Source: Sorex araneus (Eukaryota; Chordata; Mammalia; Eulipotyphla; Soricidae). From it: 64,000 bases of DNA. Made by a program: the position numbers and the translations under genes. Every line of letters begins with the position of its first letter. Position 1 is the stretch's first letter. The stretch covers positions 193,705,000-193,768,999 of the forward strand of contig NC_073306.1 of the NCBI RefSeq assembly GCF_027595985.1, read 5' to 3'. The notes beneath the pieces were generated by a model. It was not told where the DNA came from and made no database searches. It saw only the letters and a list, made by a program, of their open reading frames with translations. Positions 1-12,300 of this stretch are shown one piece after another.

Positions 1-2309
1 TTGAATTTGTTCAATGCTTTGGGGAGAATTGTCATTTTGACAATATTAAATCTTCCAAACCATGAGCAAGGGATGTCTTTCCATTTCCTCGTGTCCTCTT
101 TATTTCCTGAAGTAGCACTTTGTAGTTTTCATTATACAAGTCCTTTACCTCCTTAGTTAAGCTGATTCTGAAGTATATGATTTTTTGAGGCACAATAGTG
201 AATGGGATTGCTTTTTTCATATCGCTTTCTTCTCTCTCATTATTTGCATATAGGAAAGCCATGCACTTTTGGGTATTGATTTTATAGCCTGCAACTTTAC
301 TATATGATTCTATTGTTTCTAGGAGTTTCTTGGTAAATGTTTTAGGGTGCTCTAGGTATAGTATCATATCATCTGTGAATAGTGAGAGCTTGATTTCTTC
401 CTTTCCTACCTGAATGCCCTTAATATCTTTTTCTTCTCTAATCGCTATTGCAAGTACTTCTAGTGCTATACTGAACAGAATTGGAGAGAGTGGGCATCCT
501 TGTCTCATCCCTGTTCTCAGAGAAAGGCTCTTAGTTTTTCCTCATTGAGGGTAATGCTTGCCTTAGGCTTGTGATAAACGGCTTTGACTATATTGAGGAA
601 GGCCTCTTCTATACCCATTTGGCGAGAGTTTTCATCATAATTGTGTGCTGGATCTTGTCAAATGCTTTCTCTATGTCTATTCATATGACTATATGATTTT
701 TATCTTTTCTTTTGTTTATATGATGGATTATGTTGATTGAATACCAGATGTGAAACCGTCCTTGCATCCCCGGAATGAATCAAATTTGGTCGTGGTGTAT
801 GATCTTTTTGATGAGTTGTTGAATTCCATTTGCTAATATTTTGTTGAGAAACTTCACATCTGTATATATCAGGGTTATTGGCCTGTAGTTTTCTTTTTTT
901 GTGGTATCTTTGTTTGCTTTTTGTATGAGGGAGATATGAGCCTCATAGAAACTATTTGGTAGGGTTTCTGTTTCTTCAATTTCCTGGAAAAGCTTGAGGA
1001 GAACTGGCATAGGTCCTCTTTAAATGTTTGGAAGAATTCTCTAGTGAATCCATCTGGACCTTGGCTTTTATTTTTGGGAAGACTTTTGATTACCATTTCA
1101 ATTTCCTTGATATTAATAAGACTATTCAATAACTCCAGGTCTTCTAGGTTCAGCCTTGGGAAATTATAGGAATCCAGGAATTTATCTATTTTCTTCTAGG
1201 TTCTCTTGTTTCGTGGCATACAGCTTTTTAAAATAGTCTGATGATCTTTTGTATTTCTTTGGTTTCTGTTGTGATGTCCTCCTTTTCATTTCTGATGCGT
1301 CTTAAAAGGATTCTCTCTCTGTCTTTCTTTGTGACTCTTGCTAGTGCTTTATCAATCTTGTTTATTTTCTCGAAAAACCAGCTCTTGGTTTCATTGATCT
1401 TTCGGATTGTCTTTTGGGTTTCCATGTCGTTAATTTCTGCTCTATGTTTAATTATCTCTTTCCTTCTGCCTGGTTTGGGCTCCTTTCGTTGGTCCTTTTC
1501 TAAGGTCATGAGTTGTGAAGTCTAGTTATTTATGTGGCCCCTTTCTTTCTTCCTGAGATATGCTTACAAAGCTATAAATTTTCCCCTTAATATGGCTTTA
1601 GCTGTGTCCCACATGTTCTGGTAGCTCATGTATTCATTCTCATTTGTTTACAGGTACCTTGTGATTTCTTCCTTTATTTCCTTCCTGACCCTCTCATTTT
1701 TCAACAGGAAGTCATTTAATTTCCAGGTCTTTTATTTGGTTCTCTGCATCTATCCATGATTAACTTCTGTCTTCAGTGCATAATGGTCTGAAAAGATGGC
1801 TGGTATAATGTCTATCTTGTTGATTCTGTTTAGGTATGTTGTGTGGCCCAGCACATGGTCTATTCTTGAAAATGTTCCATGAACACTGGAAAAGAATGTG
1901 TATTTTTTGGGGGGATATAAAGCCCTGTGTAGGTTTATTAGCCCTCTCTCTTCTACTTTTTCCTTCAAAGCCAGTATTTCCTTGGTGAGTTTTAATCATG
2001 TTGATCTGTCCAGAGGTGATAGGGCAGTGTTGAAGTCTCTACTATTGTGTTGCTCACAGTATCCTTCCTAAGGTCTGTTAGCAGCTGTTGTAGATAATTA
2101 GCTGGTCCCACATTGGGTGCTTATACGTTTAGGAGTTTTATGTCTTCCTGCTGTACATATCCCTTGATTAATAAAAAATGGCCTTCACTATTCCTTCTAA
2201 TCTTTTTCAACCTGAAGTCTATGTTGTCCGATACTAGTAATGCCAACCCAGCTTTTTTGAGAAAGTTGTTTGCTTGCAGGATTGTTTTGTTGGAGTTTCC
2301 CTGCAAAAA
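1..2309 (-). mobile_element. L1 ORF2 fragment (copy A)
   Basis: Minus-strand L1 ORF2 pieces. The reverse transcriptase with [11 protein letters not shown] (32-508) continues through several broken frames to the endonuclease region ending near [15 protein letters not shown] (about 2121-2300). The catalytic FADD box reads FTDD. ORF1 and the start of ORF2 are absent; the element joins the cassette array at about 2310. Confidence 0.9.
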
Positions 2310-3590
2310 AAAGACAGCCCTACTGCCAAGGAAGCATTTGATAATTAGTTTTCCATTGCTGAGAATGAAGAGATATGAAGTCCCGCTGTTCCAAGTACAT
2401 AACTCTTTTTTTTTCTCCTTCCCACGCCACCAAGTTTGTGCCTGCTTAATAGTCCTCATAATATGGCTGATGCCACACCTACCGACAAAGGAAAAAAAAA
2501 TACTGAAGGGTATTTCTCGTCCTGGCTGATGTGGGGCTATGGCTTAGTTCACAGTCTAGAGACATGGCTGTAAGCAGTTTCTGGAACCAAAAGTAATCTA
2601 GTTGGCCTCAGGATTCTGGTAGATCAGCAGCAAAGCAGCCGTACAAAAGTGTGACCACCCAGGTGGAATCTCGGCAGAGTGTGTGCTGGTATCGGCCCCT
2701 GCCCGTGAATGCCCAAGTGTTTCGCTGTTCCAAGTACATTTTTTTTTCCTTTTTCCCATTCCCTTGCCCCCAAGTTCATGCCTGCTTAATAGACTTCATA
2801 ATATGACTGATGCCACACCGCGCTTCTTCCTGAAAAGAAAAAGAACCGAGAAGGAAGAATATTTCCTCTCCTCGGCTGGCGTGGGACTATGGCTTAGTTC
2901 ACAGTCTAGAGAAATGGCTGCTACTTGGGTTACCTTCAACATTCCAACAAAAACTCAGTATTATGGTTTGGATTTTCCCCTCAAAGTCAGACCTGCTAAA
3001 AAGGAATACTGTTTCACATTGTTGACAAGAGATATTAGTTTTTGGATTTCTGTATAAGGTCCAGGAAGAATTCTGCCAGAAATTGCATCACTGCAAGCTT
3101 TTACTTCCATTTGTGGTGCTCATAAGATAGAAAAGCCTGGAGAGAGAGAAACCCTACCCCTGGCGCTTCATAGGGCAGTGGTTCAGTTCATTGTCTGGAG
3201 GCATTTCTGGGAGCTGCTCGTGTCCAAGGTAGTTCACTTGGCCTCCAGGATTGTGCTTGTGAAGCAGCAGAAGGGTAAAGGCTACACACGTGTGACCACT
3301 AAGCTTAAATGTCGCAGATGGCTGGGCCGGTATCCCCGGCCCCCTGGGATCTCCCGCTCGTCCTGTGACAGCCAAGCTGGGACCTCCATTTTGTGCTCAA
3401 AAAGTTGCAGTCGTCATGCTGTGCCCAGGAAGGAAGGGTTGAGAGAGAGAAACCCTGCCCTGATGGCAGTGCATGGGGCAGTGACTCAGTTCACAGTCTG
3501 GAGGCATTTCTGGGAACTGCTCGTGTCCAAAGTAGTTCAGTTTCCTCTGGGATCGTGCTCCTTCTGCTCCTACTTTAGCTTTCTATTCTG
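2310..3590 (-). repeat. Tandem cassette array beside L1 (copy A)
   Basis: Imperfect tandem units of about 300-350 bp. CGCTGTTCCAAGTACAT recurs at 2384 and 2722, ATGGCTTAGTTCACAGTCTA at 2538 and 2889, and CAGTTCAnnGTCTGGAGGCA near 3183 and 3489. Orientation is set by the stand-alone copy at 55413. No convincing coding capacity; the open frames here are repeat shadows. It lies on the 5' side of the minus-strand L1. Confidence 0.6.
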
Positions 3591-3599
3591 AACAATCCT

Positions 3600-4585
3600 C
3601 TATCCTTACATGGGCATGAGGGAGAATGGGTCTTTTTTCAGAGTTCCCATTCAAACACTGGGGGCTTTATTGACCTGTCTTTCATAGGTCTATAACAGAG
3701 CTATAAAATAATCTGATGGCACTGCTTCCCCAAGCAATCTACAAGCTCTGGTTTTAGTAGATTTTGGTGAATGAAGCTCAAATATTGACTCTTGGGCAAC
3801 TTCTGACAAATCACTCTTCATATTAGGTCACAGAAATAACTCCACTCCAGAGCTTTGTTCTTGCTATCCGTGGACTCTGCTCTCATTGTCACCCATGCCC
3901 AACCCTTAACCCAATGATCTTACTCCCTGAAACAACACAAAAAGTAAACAGTCTCCATTCTGCATTCTGTGCAGAGAAACCCAGAGAAGCAGCAGGCTAA
4001 CAGTTGCTGCTTCAGGGTAAAATAAGCCCAAAAGATAGAAAGCAAAGATATTGCTTCAGCCAGGGGAGTGTCTTTATGCCTCTTCAGGGTGGAGACAAAA
4101 AAGACTCAATTAAAATTTTCTAGTTAGAGATAACAGGATTATCCCTTCCCTTTGCATATGACTTCTAGGCAAATAGTCTATCTTCAGTTGATTGCTTGAA
4201 CTTTTAGCAGGAGTCTTTCAGAAGGTCCAACTCTGGGACATGAATTCTTGAATGCTTTACTGGCAATCCAGTGCCTGCAAGTCAGCCTGGCTCAAGCACA
4301 CACAGCATTTGTTGCAAACTGGCCCTCTTTGGAGGACCAGGGCAAATGAAAATTCTTCAGAAATAGAATCAATTTAACCCAAGTTAGTGGTTAGGACAGC
4401 ATATTAATAGTCAAGCTGTGACTATCTGGTACAGCATGGTCAGACATTTTTAAAAGGTCAATCAACTTGTGGTGGCTAAGGCCCGTAGCAGCCCAATCTA
4501 TAAGTAATTTGACAACCTACACCACCAAATAAGTTACTTCATGAAAAAGAAATTGGCAATTGACCAGAAATTGTAATTTGTCCAA
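3600..4585. other. Intergenic sequence downstream of gene A
   Basis: Conserved in copy B at about 54115-55020, with no recognised gene or young repeat. It may be old repeat that is no longer recognisable. Confidence 0.5.
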
Positions 4586-4589
4586 AGAA

Positions 4590-4870
4590 AACATGCAGAT
4601 GCTCCCATAACAAATAGAAGAAAATTAAAAAAAATTCAAACATTTATTTTTATGGAAATGCAAATAAGAGTTGCAATGACATCAATCAAAAATTGGCTTA
4701 TAACACAAAGACTTAAGCAGTTTTGGTAAGGATAAAAGGAAAAATACATACCAGAATATGGTTGATGGTTACAAAAATTAACTTAACCTCTGTGGAAAAC
4801 AGTATGCTGTTTCCTGAAGAAAATAGTAATTACATTTTAGCCCATCAATACTACTTTCAGGCTTATATCC
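4590..4870 (+). mobile_element. Ancient L1 relic
   Basis: Contains GTGGAAAACAGTATG, then ACTACTTTCAGG and ATATCC, the order seen in the C-terminal ORF2 region of old eutherian L1s. Copy B lacks about 160 bp of it. Confidence 0.55.
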
Positions 4871-5149
4871 TAAATTTAAGGAGACACTAATTTTAAAATA
4901 TATTTTCACTCTATTTTGAAATATTCACCTTTCCAAAATTTAGATATCTTTAATTAGTTTGTAGATAATTGAAATTTTTTTGTTTCTATAAATAACCTAT
5001 TCATCAGCATTTTAAAAGTTTAATTGCTTGCTGTTTAGTTTTCAGTTTTTCCTGGCATTAAATGTGTATGCCATTTTGTTGTTGTTATGTGCACCACTAG
5101 ATTGATTTGAGAAACGTTAAATAAACCGTTTTTTATTTAACAATATTCT

Positions 5150-5675
5150 ACCATTGCACTTTATTCCTTCTAATTTCCTTAATTCCTGCACTAAGATATG
5201 CCTAAGAAATCTTGGCCCTACGCAAATAGGATGAGAACGCTATTTGGTCTCCCAAAGAGGAATGGAAAGAGCTATGCTTGGAGTATCATGTGTCACTCAA
5301 GTGAGAGAAGGAATCAGGAGTTCCAACCTCTGCTGACGACCCAGAATCAGGGACAATGTCTCTTACGCCAAGCCATTGAAAATAAGGTAGGCTGGACACG
5401 TGATGCGTTTTAGAGACGACTGCTGGACTATAGCTGTTACTGACTGGATTTCGAGGGACGTCAAAAGACTGGGTGGTCGACCACCAACGAGATGGTCACA
5501 CTTCATCGTCAATACCCTGAATGAACAGTTTGAGGCTCTTCGTGTTCCTGGAGGGAGCAGATACCATTGGGCTACTCTAGCATGCAACAGGGATGAATGG
5601 AGATGTTACTGGCGCCCACTAGAGCAAATCGAAGATAAACGGGATGATAAGTGATGACAAGTGACAAGTGATTTC
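5150..5675 (+). mobile_element. RTE-type LINE 3' end (copy A)
   Basis: Encodes in broken frames the C-terminal RTE region (WTRDAF-, RDDCW..AVTDWISRDVKRL, GRPPTRWSHFIVNTLNE, SRYHWATLACNRDEWR) and ends in a tail with GTTACTGGCGCCCACTAGAG and GATGACAAGTGACAAGTG. Homologous fragment in copy B at 56545-57035. Confidence 0.85.
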
Positions 5676-5817
5676 CTCAATAGTGTACCTCTTTTATAGT
5701 GGAGTTGTATGGAAAAGACCTGTGACAAACCTTATAACTAAACATCATTTTGGCTCAATGCTATTTTATACATTTTAAAAAAATGGAATCAATTCATTTC
5801 AATATCTAAGCATACAT

Positions 5818-5823
5818 TTTATT
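5818..5823 (-). terminator. Candidate poly(A) signal AATAAA of gene A
   Basis: AATAAA on the minus strand about 210 nt after the stop codon. The same hexamer is conserved at the matching place in copy B (57183-57188). Other AATAAA matches exist further downstream, so actual use is not proven. Confidence 0.4.
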
Positions 5824-6032
5824 TTCACTTATTGAATGCTGTTTCTTTTTTCTTAAAATCACATATTTCTGACCTCAAATGGAGGGAAAAAGTTTGAAAG
5901 CACAGTTTGACATAACAACTTAACATGAGAATAATTTTGTCACCAGTGAATAGAAACCTGTACCCTCTTCTCTCTGAAACAAACTGGAGGGGTCCTCTCT
6001 ATAAGAGAGAACAGCTTCGGGCCTCAATGCAA

Positions 6033-6312
6033 CTAGTGCCTCTTTTCCTTCTTCCCTGCTTTAGAAAACAACCGGCAACAGCACAGGCAGCATTTGGTGA
6101 TGAGCCACAGGGCAGCTGCCACGCAGGCCAGCAGGAAGCCGATCACGTCCAGAGAGTGGTACTGGAGCAGGGTGAGGTCGTGGGAGGCGGGCCGCAGGTG
6201 TTTGGCTCCTTTGTGGCGCATGACGAACTCGATCCAGAAGGCCGCCCTGTCCAGAGGCTTCACTGGCTGATCTCGTTGAATTGCCCTTAGTTTCATGGCA
6301 TTCTCCTTATAC
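6033..6312 (-). CDS. UGT2B: UGT2B gene A exon 6 with stop codon
   Basis: 280 nt including TAG at 6033-6035. It encodes residues 438-530: YKENAMKL, the [20 protein letters not shown] block, HDLT (Asp483), then a transmembrane helix (about 493-515) and a Cys-rich cytosolic tail ending KKEKRH, a KxKxx-type retrieval signal. Acceptor CCTTAG lies at 6313-6314. Confidence 0.95.
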
Positions 6313-9300
6313 CTAAGGAAGAGCCCCAAAGGGCACATTGAGAGAAGTGAAATTCCCCAGTAAATATGCACTAGTGAAGGGATGGATGTTCGAGCATTGT
6401 ATAACTGAGACTTAATCCTGAAAGCTTTGTAACTTTCCACATGTTGATTCAATAAACAAAAACTGTTTACCCCAAGGGACTTTCAACTGTCATATATATG
6501 AATCAAAGTAAAATTGTTGGCTTACAGATGCAATACAACATTTGGGCGATCTTCATTGATAGAATACTTACATTGGAATTTTATAGTTTGAAAGAAATTA
6601 TAAATGAAATGGATTGTAAGATGTAATATCAAGTCTATTAGAGGAAATTATATTCAACATTATTGGAGCTAAGTATGTCTTTAGTGGAAATGAATTTTTA
6701 TATTAATGCTGGTTTGTCATTTATAGATGAACTGTTTTAGAGTTGTTTTGTCACTGGTGAAAAGAAACCTACACCCAATTTCTCTCTGAAATGAATAATC
6801 TTGACCATACACTACTGTTTAGTTTGTTTCACTTATGTTTTGCCTTGGGGTTTTGTTCACAACCAGTGATGCTTAAGCCTTCCATCTGGCTCTGCACTCA
6901 GGGATCAGGATTCCTCAATAAAGTATATGGGTGGAAAGTATCAAACCCAGGTAGACAACATGCAGAGCAAGCACCTTACTACTGTACTATCTCCTAGACT
7001 GGAAACACTACTTTCTAGCAATGCATAATTATCACATGAATAAAAAAATAAAGTATATTAAGTGAAAGAGTTTTTTACATAAGATTATATATTCTGTATG
7101 ACATGCACATAATAACATAATTGATAGAGACGAAGGATAGATTAATGCCTGACTTGTGGAAGTGGTAAAAATATTATAGTTGAAAAAGTAATATTTTTAT
7201 GGGTTTTTGAAAATGTCCAAAACTTAGGTCAGAGTGATAATTTTCTCTCTGTAACATAGTACATACATTATTGCATGTACTTAGTTGGATACTATGTAAA
7301 ATATTTCTCTGTTGAAACCTTTTAATATAATAATAATCAAAGTTATTAATTAAGACAAAGTAGTATTAAAAGCTCCAAAATTTTGACTTTGGCTTAAAGT
7401 AATATTTGCTGCTATGCTAAAACAATAAAATAATTCTCACGATGGAGACATTACTAGTGCCCGCTGAAGCATATCAATGAGCAATGGGATTACAGTGATA
7501 CAGACAGTGATACATTATGTTCTTAGTTTTTACTTCTTTGATTTTTGCAGTAGTTGTAAAACTGATCTCTTACAATTACCTAAAGGATCTTTATATATGT
7601 TCACAGAGCAAATTGTTGCAATAATCACTTACCTCAAAGTCAATGGGGCTAAAATGCATGCTTTTCATGAATGTTTGAGGAAAATAGCTCACTTATTATG
7701 GATTTAGTCATGTTAGCAATTTCTTAATTAACCCCTGAAGCTAACATAAGGTGTACAACTGAGAAAATCACCCATGTATAGATATTCTCTATTAAAATGT
7801 TGTGATACTCACGAAGGATCATTGATGACTGTCTTCAATGCATTGAGCAAATCTGAGCTTGACATTGTTTCAAAGTCCACCCTGACAGCTGCCCCCTTGG
7901 CCTGCATATGAGCGATGTTATCGGGCTGATCCGCAAACAGGGGAATGCCCACCATAGGCACCCCGTGGTAAATTGCCTCATAGATGCCGTTGGTCCCACC
8001 ATGAGTGATGAAAGCTTTGGTTTTGGGATGACCTAAAATCAAGCAAATTTTAGGAAACAATCATGAATCTGGGTAATGAAATGAAAGGATGAAACAAGAC
8101 AATAAAATGTATTTTTCAGATGGCAGAGCTGGAATATTTTAGTTTAATAGATAAAGAAATGAAGAATGCCTATTTGCTTTCAGTTACAAAATAAAACCAA
8201 GTTTTTCAGGTGAACAAATAAAATGAAAAGGGTGTGTTTTGTAAGTTTTTTTTTTTCCACACAGGGTAGTTCTCAGAGCTTACTCCTGGCTGTTCGCTCA
8301 GGGATCACCCCTGCCACAGCTCAGAGGATCATATCAGTGCTGTGGATTGAACCCAAGTGAGTTGTGACTTCTTTGTTTTTCTCCAGGCCGTATATTAATT
8401 ATTAATCTGGTTTTCATGTTTTTGCCTGATGAAAAAATAAGTAAATGAAAATGTAGTGGGTATAAAAATATACTGAGTCATAAACCATGTCTTTAGAAAG
8501 GCCAGGCAGGATTAAAAATTAGGGCATTGGACAGACATTGGAGAGCAAATATGCCACTAAATCCTATTCATAGCTCACAAGAGCCTATTTTCAGTGTTGT
8601 TAGAATAATAAAACGTCATAGTTCTGCCTTAGAGATTCAGAGTAATTTTACTATAAAAACTACAGATTAATTTACTTTGGCATAACTGATGAGATTGGTC
8701 ATGGTCAAGACATGAATAGTCATGCACATGGCATGAATAGGCAGTTTGTCATTACTTTGGTTTATCTTTAAATATTTTTGTTATTTAATGTGAAACAAGG
8801 GTACAAAATATGTTGGACACACAGAGGCAAAGAACATTTTCTAATTGTACCATCTTTCAATGTGGTTTTTATTTGTACTTTAAAAAATAATTAATTAAAT
8901 TCCGGGTCTCCTGATGCTTGGCTAGGTAGCAAGGGCCTGAAGATTCTGTGCCTGGTAAGAGGTGCGGCAGTACTGGGATCGTGGTTTCTTTCAGGGCTTC
9001 ATTCAACAGGGTCTGGTGCTCATGTGATGTCGGGACCAAACACAGAGCGTTGAGCGTTGAGTCATGCACACCAGTCCTTCAAATTAAATTCCCGGACTCT
9101 TTGTGCTTTACTTTCAGTCATCAATTTTTCTATGAAAATATTTAAACCATGTGTTTTTATTTAGCTCTCTAAATATATTCAAAACTACATAATGGGCAAC
9201 TAAGCATTAGAGTTGTGACATAATATTAGTGATAACTGAATTTCCATTGAGTTCTTTGAAAATAATAGCAAGTGCCTATATAATAAGAAAGCATATAATA

Positions 9301-12300
9301 AGTAAGTATATACTGGTTATTTTTAGCTAATAAATACATAATAATTTTGTTTCCTTGTGTATTGACAATCCATTTGGAATTACTTGCATATCAATATTAA
9401 TGTTTCAGAAACTTACCAAGAAGGTCATTCTGGGGGATCCACTTATACAGCCTAGTATTTGCCCCTAAAGTATCTGGCGTCTTGCTATCAAATCTCCATA
9501 TAACCTGTGAATATTTAGAAAATGTGTTAATCTACTAGTCAATTGTCAAAATTACAGTATGTTTAAATGCAAAACCCACAAGAGATTCTATACCTTTCTT
9601 CTATAGAAGACACGTAAGTAGGGTAATAGTACAGTGGATAAGGCTTTTAACTTGCATACAATGAACAATGAGGTTCAATGAGGTTTAATCATCAGCATCC
9701 CTTATGTACCCCCTCTGCCCTCCCAAGTACTGCCGGGGGTGATCCCTGAGAACAGAACTAGGAATAGTCCTTGAGCCTCACTGAGTGTGCCCTGCTCCCC
9801 AAAATAAATGGATTTACTGTGTGCTTATATTTGTATTAAAAATGTGCATATAATAATGGTGTTTTTCACAGAGCCATTTAACAGAAGATATTATCAATAA
9901 TAAACTTTGTAATTCAATTTAGAGAATGCATGAAATTAGTAAGAACTACCTATTTATTGTTAGGTATTTATTATAATTATCTCTCAATGTCATATAAGAC
10001 AACTTTTTTTCCCACAGGGTTACAGAAAGAAATTTACTTAAATATACCTTCTGATAAACTGTTTTATCGGAAATTTATATCGTATGATTTTAAATAGTTG
10101 GTCCATAATATAAATTAGTTAAATAAATAATGATTTTTTATAAAATAATTTTAGTTTGGAAAATGCACTGCATTTTGCTTGCTCACTACTGGCACTGTAT
10201 AAGAAAAAATTCTCAGGAAGTAATTTTTTTATGAGTCCAGAATATTGTTACATATTGTATGACAAAAGCCTTATCATGAACAACTTTGTAAGTGTGTATC
10301 TCAGTTCAAGAAAACTTTAAAAAATACATCATTACATATTTTGTGCTTGGACATTCTCATAGTAAAGGAGAGGAATTGGCAATAAATAATGGAATAACCA
10401 GAGAAACATCCTAGAATTGTCACCACTTCATTCCATTTACCATTATAGCAACCACTAACCATTATAGCATAAATATAATTTATTAAATAGGTATCAGTTC
10501 AAATACGTATAGCCAAAAACCTTTATGTACATTACCAACAGATTTTTATTTGGGAAATTACCCAGAAATTCTTAAACTCTGAATTATAGTAAACAAATGA
10601 AAGACCTTTGCTTGCATGCGCATGTTTAAGTGACTTTATATCCTTTTCAAATATAAACACAGATGCAAGCAAGAATAATATAAGGTAATAGACTAAAAAA
10701 GTACATGTTGGGGCTGGATTGATAGTATTGTAGGCAGGGCACTTACTTGCATGTAACTGACCTGTGTTCAATCCCTGGCACTACAGAAAATCCCCCAAGC
10801 CTCTCCAGGAGTGATTCCTGAGTGAGAGCCTGGAATAAGCCCTGAGCACCACTGGGTGTGGCCCCCAGCCCAAATGAATAAATGAATAAATAAATAAATA
10901 AATAAATAAATAAATTTTAAAAGGTTTGTGGTGTGGAGTACATCTTCAGTTTTCGAAGAGTAGGCATAATTTTATTGACTTTTTTTTAATACTCCTCTCT
11001 TACCTTCATCTTCTAAACAATTATAGCTATCTTGAGATTTGAAAGAAGCTATGTAATGCTGATTTTTTTTTTTTTTTGCTTTATGGGTCACACCTGGCAA
11101 GGGACAAGAATTACTCCTGGCTCTGCACTCAGATATCACCCCTGGCGGTGCTTAGAGGACCATATGGGATGCTGAGAATCAAACCTGGGTCAGCCACATG
11201 CAAGGCAAACGGTCTACCCTCTGTAGTATTGCTCCATCCCCTGTAATGCTGATTTCTGTATTCATAAATTTCACTCTGAGTAACATTAGTAGTTGTGTTT
11301 CAAAACACAACTACTGATAAAATACAGGACTCCTCCATGTCCTGTAATTAATCATTGATTAATGCTATGTTTCTGATAACATCTGCCGTGCTTTATCTTG
11401 TCATATTTTCTGCTAAAGCGTACAAATGACAGAAAAGAATTTGGTATTTCTGTTCCTATCCCAAAATGTTATTATATTAACCATTCACCTAACTTTATCC
11501 ATAAAATATATCTCAACGTTAATGTCAAGTTATTATGGTTGAAAAATACCGCTTTTATAACTTTAGCAAGTGTCATATACATTTTTGTTAGAATTGATGT
11601 ATATATAAGATATATAAGATAAATCAGACTTATCACAATTGAGCATTCATGTATTATTTTTATATAGATTTATACAGATTTAGCAGACACATTGTTAGTT
11701 TTTTGTTACACATTGTGTGTTACTATTACCTAACCTTTTGTGGAATCTGGGCAAGAGCTGATGCAATCACATTGGCTCTCTCCTCGGGCATGTTACTGAC
11801 CATTGACCCCAGAGTAAACACCACAACACCATTTTCTCCAGAGCTCTGGACGAACTCCTCCATGTCCTGTAATACAAGAATTTGTCCCATTATTGAAGGA
11901 CACATAATATCAAACAATATTAAAAGAATTGATACAAAAATAGTATAAGGAGAGAACATCAAGCATTTTAGAAATTGTTTATGACCTTTAAAAAGTATGG
12001 TGGAATACTCAAGACATGAAATTTGCCAGCTTAGAAATTCCCCCTTTTTCCGGTAGTTGAGACAAGAAGGTAGAAATCGTGTTTGCGTTTTTTGTGCGTT
12101 TGGTATAATTACTGCTCGCCATCATTGTTTAATCACTGTCCTAGAGTCACGTTTACTCAGCTCCACTCCTCTTCCCTCTTCTACCACCAACTGGTCATCT
12201 CAATTCTGTTTCAAAGTCCAAAACTTTGTTGCAAATACATACTTTCCATGCTTTTTATTCATTTCTTTGTATGCCACATGCATGAAGTCATCAGTTTTTG

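Noticed and set aside
3178-3591. Open frame of 137 residues on the plus strand
   Set aside because: Lies in the tandem cassette array; the partner at 53700-54110 does not keep the frame, and the peptide has no recognisable features.
6033-6452. 139-residue frame starting at an ATG at 6452 as a separate gene
   Set aside because: Its first part is intron 5 and an L1 tail; the real coding part begins at the exon 6 acceptor at 6312.
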